In this document: piece after piece, positions 35,142-43,814 of the stretch | Layout of the letters: each line of letters opens with the position of its first letter | How positions within the stretch are numbered: the first letter of the stretch is position 1 | DNA from: UBA4416 sp035439445 | Lineage (GTDB): Bacteria; Bacteroidota; Bacteroidia; B-17B0; Aurantibacillaceae | DNA: 64,000 nucleotides | Assembly: GCA_035439445.1 (NCBI GenBank) | Contig: DAORKG010000007.1 | Location: forward strand, 1 to 64,000 | Reading direction: 5' to 3' | The notes under the pieces: model-generated | What the model was told of the DNA's origin: nothing | Seen by the model: the letters and a program-made list of their open reading frames with translations, nothing else | Database searches by the model: none | Made by a program: the position numbers and the translations under genes

Positions 35142-36782
35142 TTGTATAAAAAATTGCAAAGAGTAATCATATATGTATGTTTAGCGTTATTTAGTGTTCG
35201 TTGTGCACAAATAACACCACTAACAGGTGGTAAAAAGGATGTTTCGCCTCCAATACCAGTTTCATATACACCTCAAAACGCTTCTCTTAATTTTAATTCA
35301 AAAACCATTGAAATTAATTTTAATGAATATATTACACTGAAAGATGTGGCTAATCAGTTTATTATTACTCCACAATGCAAGGAAAATCCTGAAATTATAG
35401 CACAAGGAAAGAGTCTTAAGATTTCATTTAGCGAACCACTGTTGCCAAATACGACTTATAAACTTGCTTTTGGGAATGCTATATGTGATTTAAACGAATC
35501 TAATGTTTTACAAAATTTTGAGTACGTTTTTAGTACTGGAGCTATTTTGGATAGCTTTAAGTTATCAGGAAAAATCATTGATGCAGTCAGCAAACAACCG
35601 TCATCAAACATTTTAGTAGGATTATACAATTCAGAATCTGCAGATAGCATCATATATAAAGAAAAGCCACTCTACATTTCCAGAACAAATAGTATAGGTG
35701 AATTTAGGTTTAACTATTTACCAAACATTGCTTTTAAAATAATAGGCATAGAGGATAAAAATAAAAATTTGCTGTATGATGGTTCGGATGAAAAAATTGC
35801 ATTTACTAAAGACAAGGTAATTCCGGCTGATACATCAAGTAAAATTTCTTTATTATTATTTAACGAAACTCCTTTTAAGAGTTTTATCAAAAAATCATTT
35901 TCAGGAGAATATGGTAAAGCACTTATTATTTATAATAAACCACAGCCAAAAATTAAAAATCTAAGTGCAAATGGATTAGTGGGCTATAAGCAAAATTCTA
36001 TTAGAGATAGTGTGACTATTTATTATACAGATATTAATGATACATTAAGGACAATTATTGAGTTTGAGTCTAAAAAATCGGATACACTCAATATTAATAT
36101 ACTATCAGAAGAAGCTTTTAATAAACAAATTAAAAATGCCGGTATCAAATATAACCTACAACCAAATTTCGGTTCAATTCTACCTTATTTCTCCTCTCCA
36201 GTATTTGGATTGAATTTTCCTGTGAACCAAAATAATATTTTAGACGATAAAATTACACTTATCGAAAAATCTGATTCAATTAGTAGAATCATCCCGTTTA
36301 AGGTTTTAAAGGATAGCTCTTGGTTAACTTCAATAAAGATTCAAGCAGACTTTAAACCAGAAACAAATTATGTATTAACATTAAACAAAGGTTTTATTTA
36401 TAATAATTCATATCGTAAAAATGATTCAGTAACATTTCAAATTAAAACAACTGCGCTGGACGATTATGCTCAACTAAAGATGAAATTATTGTTTCCAAAA
36501 AAAGAAAATTATATCGTGAGATTATTTAATGATAAAGATCAGTTAATTAACGAAAGAAGCGTTGAGTTCTCTTTAACATCTTCAGCTGAAAAAACAATGG
36601 AGTATAATAATTTAGTTCCTGGAAATTATTTTATCAAAGTAGTTGAAGATGCCAATAAAAATGGGCTTTTCGACATGGGTGATTATTTTCTAGGAATACA
36701 ACCTGAGGTAATTTTTATAAATTCATCTCCAATAAAATTATTATCAGGTTGGGAAATTGAAAACGAATGGATTGTGAAATAA
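35142..36782 (+). CDS. Lipoprotein with bacterial Ig-like (Big_5/SbsA) domain
   Basis: 546 residues. Start uncertain: TTG at 35142 or 35154, no ATG in range. The N-terminus is a lipoprotein signal ending LFSVRC. An Ig-like domain of the Big_5 type follows (SPPIPVSYTPQNASLNFNSKT, then INFNEYITL and PNTTYKLAFGNAICDLNESN near 85-125), and a Bacteroidota-specific tail of beta-rich repeats ends with a PGNYFIKVVEDANKNG segment. Outer-membrane lipoprotein, function unknown. Confidence 0.8.
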   Translation: MYKKLQRVIIYVCLALFSVRCAQITPLTGGKKDVSPPIPVSYTPQNASLNFNSKTIEINFNEYITLKDVANQFIITPQCKENPEIIAQGKSLKISFSEPLLPNTTYKLAFGNAICDLNESNVLQNFEYVFSTGAILDSFKLSGKIIDAVSKQPSSNILVGLYNSESADSIIYKEKPLYISRTNSIGEFRFNYLPNIAFKIIGIEDKNKNLLYDGSDEKIAFTKDKVIPADTSSKISLLLFNETPFKSFIKKSFSGEYGKALIIYNKPQPKIKNLSANGLVGYKQNSIRDSVTIYYTDINDTLRTIIEFESKKSDTLNINILSEEAFNKQIKNAGIKYNLQPNFGSILPYFSSPVFGLNFPVNQNNILDDKITLIEKSDSISRIIPFKVLKDSSWLTSIKIQADFKPETNYVLTLNKGFIYNNSYRKNDSVTFQIKTTALDDYAQLKMKLLFPKKENYIVRLFNDKDQLINERSVEFSLTSSAEKTMEYNNLVPGNYFIKVVEDANKNGLFDMGDYFLGIQPEVIFINSSPIKLLSGWEIENEWIVK

Positions 36783-37110
36783 ACGTTCCATTAATCTTTT
36801 TGTGAAAAATATTTTTCTTTTTTTCTCTTTCAATTTTTCTTTTTCGTTTCAAATTTCTCTGTTTATTTTTTCTTTTTCGATTTACTTAGTAATCAGCGTG
36901 CTTGCTATTGCCAGTAAAATCAATGCTTTTAGAGCACGTGTGTTATTTTATTTTTTTTAATTTTTCATATTGCTATTTTCGTTCGCTGAAACTAAAAACG
37001 GTATTAACAATTTCAACATTTTTATGTTAATAAATTAACTGCTTGGAAATTAGTTAGCGTTAATAATTTTATTTACTTCGTAGTAACAAAAATCTTAAAA
37101 ACAAAAAACC
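36783..37110. other. Gene-free AT-rich, pyrimidine-biased stretch
   Basis: About 330 bp without an open frame of note. The plus strand is strongly T/C-rich to about 36880 (repeated TTTTTCTTT pattern). It ends with a weak promoter-like ACTTCG near 37074-37079 before the histone-like gene. No RNA gene was recognised; an unrecognised small RNA cannot be excluded. Confidence 0.4.
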
Positions 37111-37296
37111 ATGGCAACAACAAAAAAAGCAGCTCCTAAGAAAGCAGCAAAAAAAGCGGTAAAAAAAGCAGCTCCTAAAAAAGCAGCTAAAAAAGCAGTA
37201 AAAAAAGCAGCTCCTAAAAAAGCAGCTAAAAAAGCAGCTCCTAAAAAAGCAGCTAAAAAAGCAGCTCCTAAAAAAGCAGCAGCTAAGAAGAAGTAA
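37111..37296 (+). CDS. Histone H1-like Lys/Ala-rich protein
   Basis: 61 residues, almost only Lys, Ala, Pro and Val: units KKAAPKKAAKKAVKK (39-nt DNA units) and KKAAPKKAAK (27-nt units), a classic histone H1/HctA-type repeat. Expected to bind DNA or RNA non-specifically; widespread in Bacteroidota. The tandem DNA repeats make length changes likely. A GC-rich terminator follows directly. Antisense frames over this gene are artefacts of the repeats. Confidence 0.85.
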   Translation: MATTKKAAPKKAAKKAVKKAAPKKAAKKAVKKAAPKKAAKKAAPKKAAKKAAPKKAAAKKK

Positions 37297-37300
37297 TAAA

Positions 37301-37325
37301 AGCCCCGCATTAGCGGGGTTTTTTG
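37301..37325 (+). terminator. Intrinsic terminator after the histone-like gene
   Basis: CCCCGC-atta-GCGGGG stem followed by a T-run. Confidence 0.9.
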
Positions 37326-37360
37326 TTTAATGCCACTACTAAAATAGTGGCATTATTATT

Positions 37361-37390
37361 TTTGTAACACGTGTGTTTACATTATATTTG
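37361..37390 (+). promoter_or_regulatory. Promoter of the small lipoprotein gene
   Basis: -33 TTTG at 37361-37364, 18-bp spacer, -7 TATATTTG at 37383-37390, ending 21 bp before the start at 37412. Confidence 0.65.
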
Positions 37391-37411
37391 TTCAACAAAC
37401 AAAAAACAATT

Positions 37412-37936
37412 ATGAAAAAACTAATTACACTTTTATCATTAATTACCTTAACAGTTACACTTCCTTCTTGCGGAGGTAAAGACACAAAACAAAATATTGA
37501 AGCACCTGCCGGAATGGTTGCTTTAGATTTAAGTAAATATGGAAAACAGTTTTCTATTTTTGTTCCAGATACAACTGCTGCAAAATTAGAAATCACAGAA
37601 CAAAGCTGGGGAGCATTAGAAATTAAAGTTGGAAAAAATTTCCATATATCTGTAACAGAGGATCCGGGAGATATGGAATTAAGAAAAAGCGACATCAAAT
37701 CTAATGATGTTAATATTTTCAAATCTTTCATTGTTGATGAACCATTAACAATCATGTGGGAAAGTGCTATTACTCAACCTGAGTATCACTTTTATTCTAT
37801 TCAGAAAGTTGGGAAAAATACTTACGTGTTTGAAGATGTAGTTCCAGCTGATGGTCAGCCATTAGGAAAAGATGCAATTCAAAAAATGTTAGATTCTGCT
37901 AAGCAAATTATTGCAAAAGAAAATGCAGAAGCTTAG
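37412..37936 (+). CDS. Small lipoprotein of unknown function
   Basis: About 174 residues from the ATG at 37412; the frame is open 13 codons upstream, but the promoter -7 element lies there. The lipobox LTVTLPSC marks a lipoprotein. The mature part is about 150 residues, beta-rich, with a final helix full of Gln/Lys/Ala. No family recognised. Own promoter and terminator, so a single-gene unit. Confidence 0.78.
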   Translation: MKKLITLLSLITLTVTLPSCGGKDTKQNIEAPAGMVALDLSKYGKQFSIFVPDTTAAKLEITEQSWGALEIKVGKNFHISVTEDPGDMELRKSDIKSNDVNIFKSFIVDEPLTIMWESAITQPEYHFYSIQKVGKNTYVFEDVVPADGQPLGKDAIQKMLDSAKQIIAKENAEA

Positions 37937-37957
37937 TTCTTAATATTTTTAAATATT

Positions 37958-37993
37958 AAGCCCTCATCTGAATTACAGATGAGGGCTTTTTTA
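37958..37993. terminator. Intrinsic terminator
   Basis: AGCCCTCATCTG-aatta-CAGATGAGGGCT stem with a T-run on the right; shared with the convergent TonB gene. Confidence 0.88.
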
Positions 37994-38003
37994 TTGAGAT
38001 AAA

Positions 38004-38819
38004 TTATTTTAATTTAAATGAAACAGGCATATTAAATCTAACTTTAACTGGATGTCCTGCATTTCTTCCGGCTTTTTTCCAACGAGGCATTTTATTAATT
38101 ACTCTTACAACTTCTTCATCACACCCATAACCAATTCCTTTAACCACTTTTACATTTTCTACATTCCCCACTTCGTTTACCACAAATGAAACATACACAA
38201 TGCCTTCTTTACCAATTTCTCTTGCTACTGATGGATAAACTACATTTTGCCCTATGAATCTCATTAGACCTTGAGTGCCACCTTCAAACTCTGGCATTTC
38301 TTCTGCAAAAACTAAAATATCTACAGGAGTTGTTGCAGGTGGTGTATTATTTTCAACATGTATTGTTGTTACAGTTCCGGGATCTGTACTTTTTGGATCT
38401 GTTCCGGTAGATGTTTCGTCTCCAACTCCACTTACAGGATTTTCCAAATTTACTGAATTAGTTTCAACAGCATGATCATTAATCACAGTTCCGATAGTCC
38501 CTTTGGGAGCAGCAGCAGCTTCTGTAGTTTTTTGCTCTGGCTCAGTGATTGGAGTCAAATCAACTTTTGTGGTGTATTCCATAGGAGTTAATTTTGGGTC
38601 TTCAAAAGCAATTGGCTTTTCTGCTTCAGAGTGGCTGTTCATTCTGTTATTAATCACCACTGATCCAAATAATAATGTAAGAGCAGAAGTTAAAAATAGT
38701 AACGATTTTTTTAAAGTATCGTTGTAACTTGTTCTGATAACATAAGCACCATAATTTTTGTTTCTGTTCTCAAAAATTACATCATTAAGCTTATTTGTGT
38801 TATTTCCTAAAATATTCAT
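38004..38819 (-). CDS. Energy-transducing TonB protein
   Basis: 271 residues. Short cytoplasmic N-terminus (typical NRNKNYGAYVIR motif of Bacteroidota TonB), one membrane helix near 38-55, a Pro/Thr/Glu-rich periplasmic linker (about 70-175), and the C-terminal TonB domain (PEFEGGTQGLMRFIGQNVVYPSVARE at about 181-206, GIVYVSFVVNEVG, GIGYGCDEEVV, KMPRWKKAGRN). It couples proton motive force to TonB-dependent receptors such as the one at 45977. Confidence 0.92.
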   Translation of the reverse strand: MNILGNNTNKLNDVIFENRNKNYGAYVIRTSYNDTLKKSLLFLTSALTLLFGSVVINNRMNSHSEAEKPIAFEDPKLTPMEYTTKVDLTPITEPEQKTTEAAAAPKGTIGTVINDHAVETNSVNLENPVSGVGDETSTGTDPKSTDPGTVTTIHVENNTPPATTPVDILVFAEEMPEFEGGTQGLMRFIGQNVVYPSVAREIGKEGIVYVSFVVNEVGNVENVKVVKGIGYGCDEEVVRVINKMPRWKKAGRNAGHPVKVRFNMPVSFKLK

Positions 38820-38917
38820 AACATTAGTTTTTAGAGGGTTTATACTTTTTTAGTTTCAAACTTCTCTTTGTCGCGATTAAGATGTGTTTGCTGATGTAAA
38901 ATTATTTCCAATTAAAA

Positions 38918-38946
38918 TAAAAAACCACATCCTTTTGGGATGTGGT
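38918..38946 (-). terminator. Intrinsic terminator (minus strand)
   Basis: ACCACATCC / GGATGTGGT stem with a 5-nt loop, then a T-run on the minus strand; ends the lipoprotein gene at 38990. Confidence 0.8.
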
Positions 38947-38989
38947 GAGTTTGAATTGGTAAGTGGTAAGTTTTTACCTAAAAATGGAA

Positions 38990-39415
38990 TTATTGCTTTG
39001 TATAAATTGCACTACATGGATCTGCAGGACTTGCACCTATGGTATTTGTATAATTAAGGGAGATATTTGTTGCGCTGGTAAGTGTGCCAGTACCTTGAGT
39101 AAATCCAACTGTACCTAGTTGTTGATATGGAATAGTAATAATGTTGTTATTCACAACAGCTCTTGCTGCAAACGATAAACCGGAGAAATTATTTATTTGT
39201 ATTTCGTTGGAATTTGTTTGTGATTTAAGAATGTTTACTGTATGTGTATTTGTTCCTGCCACTGAGCTATTTTCACTTACACTCCAGTATGCAATAAATT
39301 TATCTCTGGCATCAGTAGATGGTGCAGGAGCGGTTGGGTCATCTTTTTTATCTGAAGCACAGGATCCCAAAAATAAAGCTAAAAAAGCAACAGTAAGAAT
39401 TATTATTTTTTTCAT
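38990..39415 (-). CDS. Small predicted lipoprotein
   Basis: About 141 residues; ATG at 39415 or 39421. The signal peptide ends in a lipobox with LFLGSC. The mature part is low in charge, Thr/Ser/Asn-rich and looks beta-rich, with one more Cys near the C-terminus. No family recognised; many Bacteroidota have such small surface lipoproteins. Confidence 0.75.
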   Translation of the reverse strand: MKKIIILTVAFLALFLGSCASDKKDDPTAPAPSTDARDKFIAYWSVSENSSVAGTNTHTVNILKSQTNSNEIQINNFSGLSFAARAVVNNNIITIPYQQLGTVGFTQGTGTLTSATNISLNYTNTIGASPADPCSAIYTKQ

Positions 39416-39466
39416 AATCATGTTTTTTCAAAATTAAGACAAAAAATGTTCCGCTTTTTAAAAAGA

Positions 39467-40390
39467 CTAATCTCTTAACGAATTTTGAGAATAATATTTA
39501 ATCTCTTTATCGAATTTCTTTTTTGCAATAACAGGAATTAGTCTGGACAAAATAGTGATTATTGGTGATGCTAAAAGAATAACTGTAGGTAATACAATTC
39601 CGAAAATTCGAACCCTGGTTTTTCTTTGTTCGCTACCTTGAGTTCCTTTTTTGGATATATAATTTGCATACAACGGGAATAACGCCCTTCCCCTTCCTTC
39701 CATAAGTAATAAATTTCCTCTTATATCTAATGCACCTTCCTGATTCAACTGAGGTTGTATGTTTTGAAGATGATTATTCTCTAAATTATTTTTTATAATG
39801 GTTCCAAATAGGGGTGCTTTTTCTAAATCTTTATCATTTACGCCATATTTAGGAAATATACCCATGAAATTTTCTTTAGTGCCTTTTAACACAAAAGCTA
39901 AAACGGTAACTAAGCTTGTTAGGTTAGATGACCGATCAACAAAAGTGATATTACCAACCAGATTTGCTTTTACATTTAATAATCGTTGTTTCATTTTTTC
40001 CTGGGCTCCCAACCACATGTTTCTACAGTTAATTATAGTAACAACTGGCTTATTATTTAATAGTAATTTGGCCTCAGGTGTTTGTAAAAAACTACTTACA
40101 GGAACACAAATACTTAAAAACCATGGTTGATATGCAATAACCACTAAATCATAATTTACAGAAGTGTCAATTTGAATTGGTTCCAATTCACAGGGGATTC
40201 CATGAACGGTTTCAGGGAAAGCATCAAAAAATTCAGTATAACTCCAAGGGTATGGAAAAGATTTTTTTGGTTTGATTAATAAATAATCCAATTGGTAGTT
40301 GCTATTTTCTGTAAATGGTTTTAAAGTAGCATCTAATGCTAATTTAGCTTGACCGGTTTGCGTATAGTAAACAACGAGTATTTTTTTCAT
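39467..40390 (-). CDS. Flavodoxin-like fold protein (DarA-like annotation)
   Basis: 307 residues. The N-terminus (LVVYYTQTGQAKLALDA) is a flavodoxin phosphate-binding loop, followed by flavodoxin-like beta-alpha units (VIAYQPWFLSICVP). A C-terminal hydrophobic segment at about 270-290 suggests membrane association. In databases such proteins are often labelled dialkylresorcinol-condensing enzyme DarA; I recall the label from the pattern, and no darB-type ketosynthase lies nearby, so the real role is open. Confidence 0.6.
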   Translation of the reverse strand: MKKILVVYYTQTGQAKLALDATLKPFTENSNYQLDYLLIKPKKSFPYPWSYTEFFDAFPETVHGIPCELEPIQIDTSVNYDLVVIAYQPWFLSICVPVSSFLQTPEAKLLLNNKPVVTIINCRNMWLGAQEKMKQRLLNVKANLVGNITFVDRSSNLTSLVTVLAFVLKGTKENFMGIFPKYGVNDKDLEKAPLFGTIIKNNLENNHLQNIQPQLNQEGALDIRGNLLLMEGRGRALFPLYANYISKKGTQGSEQRKTRVRIFGIVLPTVILLASPIITILSRLIPVIAKKKFDKEIKYYSQNSLRD

Positions 40391-40457
40391 AAGTTCTGTT
40401 ATTCAAATATAACTTTTATCAATTAATCAATTCTTTTTTATGACATTTTATTTATTG

Positions 40458-40465
40458 TACTTTTG
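40458..40465 (+). promoter_or_regulatory. Candidate -7 element TACTTTTG immediately before the DUF3109 start
   Basis: Matches TAnnTTTG and ends only 4 bp before the ATG at 40470, which predicts an mRNA with almost no leader. Confidence 0.5.
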
Positions 40466-40469
40466 TGGT

Positions 40470-41072
40470 ATGATAGCAATTAATCACACCCTTATTTCAG
40501 AAGATGTATTTGATAAAAAATTTGTTTGCGATTTAAATGCCTGCAAGGGCGAATGTTGTGTTTCGGGAGATAGTGGAGCCCCTCTAGATAAAAAAGAGTT
40601 GAAAATACTTGATAAAGTGTATCCCTTCGTGAAACCATATATGAATGAAAAGGGAATGGCTGCAGTTGAAAAAAACGGTACTTATCTACTAGATAGCGAT
40701 GGAGATTACACAACAACTTTGGTGAGTGAGGGTGAAGAGTGTGCCTTTGTTTTTTTTGATGAAAAAAACATTGCTAAGTGTGCTATCGAACAAGCGTATT
40801 TAGATGGAAAAATTGACTGGAAAAAACCAATCTCTTGTCATTTATATCCAATTAGAATAAAAGAGTATAAAGAATATGATGCGGTTAATTATCATTCTTG
40901 GCATATTTGTAAACCTGCTTGTGAGTGCGGGCAACATCTTAATGTTCCCGTATTTAAATTTTTAAAAGAGCCTTTGATTAGAAAATATGGGGAAGATTGG
41001 TATAATGAATTGGATGCTGTTTATCAAGCTTATAGGCCCAAGAAAAATAACAAACTACCACCCGGTTACTAA
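40470..41072 (+). CDS. DUF3109 family protein (Cys-rich)
   Basis: About 200 residues from the ATG at 40470; the upstream frame contains the promoter. Cys clusters match DUF3109: C20, C25, C29, C30 in FVCDLNACKGECC, then EECAF, KCAIE, ISCHLYP and HICKPACECGQ. Together they suggest a zinc- or iron-sulfur-binding protein, related in spirit to YkgJ-type Cys clusters. Role unknown. Its last 18 bp overlap the convergent gene. Confidence 0.85.
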   Translation: MIAINHTLISEDVFDKKFVCDLNACKGECCVSGDSGAPLDKKELKILDKVYPFVKPYMNEKGMAAVEKNGTYLLDSDGDYTTTLVSEGEECAFVFFDEKNIAKCAIEQAYLDGKIDWKKPISCHLYPIRIKEYKEYDAVNYHSWHICKPACECGQHLNVPVFKFLKEPLIRKYGEDWYNELDAVYQAYRPKKNNKLPPGY

Positions 41073-41813
41073 TAAATTTCTCGCACCCTTTATTCCACAT
41101 TTTAGATATTTATTGTAGGCTTGAGCAGCTCTTTCTCTTATTTGTTCTGATGATTCTTTTTCAATCCAACCTGAAATAGCGGCATGTGTTGTATAGGCTT
41201 CCGGGCTCATTAAATGTGTACTCCATAGTAAAGGATTAGCTCCTGTTTGTTTTATGTAATTTTTAAAATACGATTTACTGTAACAAGCCAAGATAATTAC
41301 CTCTCGTTTGAGATTATCTTTTTTAATGTAACTTTCTTTTATTGTAAAATCCATTAAACCATCATGTCCTGTATAACAAATAAGTTGGGAAGAACCTTGG
41401 ATTGGAATAATATCTGTTCCTATTTTTAATGTGTCTTTTTGATCGCCCGAAGAAAAGCTTAATAGATCCTTTGTGGTTTGTTCAATATGTCTTCCATCGT
41501 ATGCGTCCGCTACCAAATAAATTGGTTTTGATACATGTTTAAAAACTACCCTCTCTAATATAAACGTAGAAACATTTTTGTACTCTTTTATCAATTTCCA
41601 TTCCGGTTGTTTCTTAAAAAAACTTTTGACTCCGTATCCACATCCCCAATATAAATTGTTTTTAGGATCTTGTCCATTCCCAATTTTCTCAGGAACTGGT
41701 ACAATGCCTTGATATTTATTATCGCATAGAGCGACTAAAATATGAATGGTTTTTGTTTGTGAAAATCCAAGTATTGAAACTATAGAAAAAAGAAAAATAA
41801 TTATTGATTTCAT
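41055..41813 (-). CDS. Secreted protein with possible clan CD (caspase-like) His/Cys dyad
   Basis: 252 residues with a signal peptide (residues 1-19). Two segments look like clan CD cysteine peptidases: LICYTGHDGLMDF with H150 and VIILACYSKSYF with C177, spaced about 27 residues as in legumain/gingipain/caspase folds. Nearby strands (IYLVADAYDG) also fit. I do not recognise a named family, so this is a structural inference. Exported, so it would work in the envelope or outside. Confidence 0.6.
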   Translation of the reverse strand: MKSIIIFLFSIVSILGFSQTKTIHILVALCDNKYQGIVPVPEKIGNGQDPKNNLYWGCGYGVKSFFKKQPEWKLIKEYKNVSTFILERVVFKHVSKPIYLVADAYDGRHIEQTTKDLLSFSSGDQKDTLKIGTDIIPIQGSSQLICYTGHDGLMDFTIKESYIKKDNLKREVIILACYSKSYFKNYIKQTGANPLLWSTHLMSPEAYTTHAAISGWIEKESSEQIRERAAQAYNKYLKCGIKGARNLLVTGW

Positions 41814-41856
41814 CTTTAGATTTAACGAAAATTATTTTTAAAGGTTACTGCATAAA

Positions 41857-41880
41857 AAAACCTCCTTATGGAGGTTTTTA
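41857..41880. terminator. Intrinsic terminator between glmS and the clan CD-like gene
   Basis: AAAACCTCC-ttat-GGAGGTTTT stem with A-run on the left (T-run on the minus strand). Confidence 0.8.
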
Positions 41881-41886
41881 ATTTTA

Positions 41887-43734
41887 TTACTCTACAGTAA
41901 CACTCTTAGCTAAATTTCTTGGTTGATCCACATTACAACCACGCATCACAGCAATATGATATGACAATAATTGCCAAGGAATAACAGACACTAAAGGCAC
42001 TAGTGACTCGTCTGTTTCAGGAATTTCAATCACATGTTCTGCCATTTTCTTCACATCTTCATCACCTGCAGTTACAATCGCAATAATTCTTCCTTTACGT
42101 GCTTTTACTTCTTGTATGTTACTTACTACTTTTTCATAGTTAGGGCCCTTTGTCGCTATAACAAATACAGGCATAGCTTCGTCAATTAAAGCAATAGGTC
42201 CGTGTTTCATTTCTGCAGCCGGATAACCTTCTGCATGTATATATGAAATCTCTTTTAATTTTAAAGCACCTTCTAATGCAACCGGGAAAGAGTAGCCTCT
42301 TCCTAAGTAAAGAGCATTAGCAGCATCTTTATATTCAGCAGCTATTAATTTAATCGCATCATTCATTTTTAAAACTTCTTCTACTTTAGCAGGAATAGAT
42401 TCCATTTCGTATAGTAACTGACGGTATCTGCTTTCTGCAATGGCGCCTTTTACCTTAGCAACATGCAATGCCATTAAAGTTAAAACTGTTACTTGTGCAG
42501 TAAATGCTTTTGTTGAAGCTACTCCAATTTCCGGTCCAGCATGTGTGTATGAACCTGCATGAGTAGCACGAGCAATAGAAGAACCAACTACATTACAAAC
42601 TCCAAAAATAGTAGCTCCCTTAGCTTTGGCTAATTCAATAGCTGCAAGTGTATCTGCTGTTTCTCCACTTTGAGAAATGGCGATAACGATATCATCAGGA
42701 TAAATAATTGGATTACGGTATCTGAACTCTGAAGCATACTCAACTTCAACTGGGATACGTGCATATTCTTCAAATAAATATTCTGCTACCATTCCGGCAT
42801 GCCATGATGTACCACAAGCAATCACCAAAATACGTTTAGCATTTTTGAATTTACCTTCATGCTCTTCAATACCACCCATTTTTAAATGGCCTGTTTCAGA
42901 ATTTAAACGCCCACGCATACTATCAAAAATAGAACGAGGTTGCTCATAAATTTCTTTTAACATAAAATGGTCGTAGCCGCCTTTTTCAATAGCTTCTAAT
43001 TCCATTTCAAGTTCCTGAACATAAGGCGTAATTTCTTTATCACGAATGGTTCTGATTTTTAATTCCTCACCTCTGCGAATAATTGCCACATGCTCATCTT
43101 CGATATACACTACATTTTTAGTATACTCAACAATTGGCGAAGCGTCAGATGCAATAAAATATTCGTCTTTACCAACACCAATAACCATCGGACTACCTTT
43201 TTTTGCAGCAATTAAAGTATCAGGATCATTTTTATCTAAAATAACAATTGCATAAGCTCCATTTACTTGTTTTAAGGCAGCCATCACAGCACGCCCCAAT
43301 TTCATGGCAGGTTCATGTGTGCGAATATCTTCAATTAAGTGAATTAAAACTTCGGTATCTGTTTGAGACAAAAAGGTATGTCCGCGTTTTTGTAATCCTT
43401 CTTTAATAGAAGCGTAATTCTCTATGATACCATTGTGTATCATCACTAATTCTTGAGATTGAGAATAATGTGGATGAGAGTTAATATCATTAGGTTCTCC
43501 ATGAGTTGCCCAACGAGTGTGCCCAATCCCGATGTTTCCGGATCTATCTTTTTCCTTACAAGAATCTAATAAATCAGATACTTTCCCTTTCTTCTTGTAT
43601 ACATTAAGGCTACCCTCCGGTGAAATCATTGCTACACCAGCGCTATCGTAGCCACGATATTCTAAACGTTGTAAACCTTTAATTAAAATAGGAAACGCAT
43701 CACGATTCCCAATATATCCTACAATTCCACACAT
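41887..43734 (-). CDS. glmS: Glutamine-fructose-6-phosphate aminotransferase (isomerising)
   Basis: 615 residues. Makes glucosamine 6-phosphate for peptidoglycan and LPS. Cys2 (MCGIVGYIGNR) is the glutaminase nucleophile; RWATHGEP and a DTEVL motif belong to the class II amidotransferase domain (1-about 240). Two SIS sugar-isomerase domains follow (SQSGETADT near 355; GRGYSFPVALEGALKLKE near 485) with a final LAKSVTVE tail, the family end. No glmS ribozyme was seen upstream. Confidence 0.96.
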   Translation of the reverse strand: MCGIVGYIGNRDAFPILIKGLQRLEYRGYDSAGVAMISPEGSLNVYKKKGKVSDLLDSCKEKDRSGNIGIGHTRWATHGEPNDINSHPHYSQSQELVMIHNGIIENYASIKEGLQKRGHTFLSQTDTEVLIHLIEDIRTHEPAMKLGRAVMAALKQVNGAYAIVILDKNDPDTLIAAKKGSPMVIGVGKDEYFIASDASPIVEYTKNVVYIEDEHVAIIRRGEELKIRTIRDKEITPYVQELEMELEAIEKGGYDHFMLKEIYEQPRSIFDSMRGRLNSETGHLKMGGIEEHEGKFKNAKRILVIACGTSWHAGMVAEYLFEEYARIPVEVEYASEFRYRNPIIYPDDIVIAISQSGETADTLAAIELAKAKGATIFGVCNVVGSSIARATHAGSYTHAGPEIGVASTKAFTAQVTVLTLMALHVAKVKGAIAESRYRQLLYEMESIPAKVEEVLKMNDAIKLIAAEYKDAANALYLGRGYSFPVALEGALKLKEISYIHAEGYPAAEMKHGPIALIDEAMPVFVIATKGPNYEKVVSNIQEVKARKGRIIAIVTAGDEDVKKMAEHVIEIPETDESLVPLVSVIPWQLLSYHIAVMRGCNVDQPRNLAKSVTVE

Positions 43735-43814
43735 AATATTTCTTTAAAAAGACAAGGCTAATATAACGCTTTTTTTGCGAAAATATTGCAACATAACAAC
43801 AATTAAACCTCAAT

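Noticed and set aside
37095..37310. A 71-codon minus-strand open frame with Phe/Ala/Leu repeats over the histone-like gene.
   Set aside because: It is the antisense of the Lys/Ala codon repeats; such frames arise automatically and there is no start site.
43735..43814. A glmS ribozyme upstream of glmS.
   Set aside because: The leader between glmS and the next gene is only 80 bp, and no conserved core was seen.
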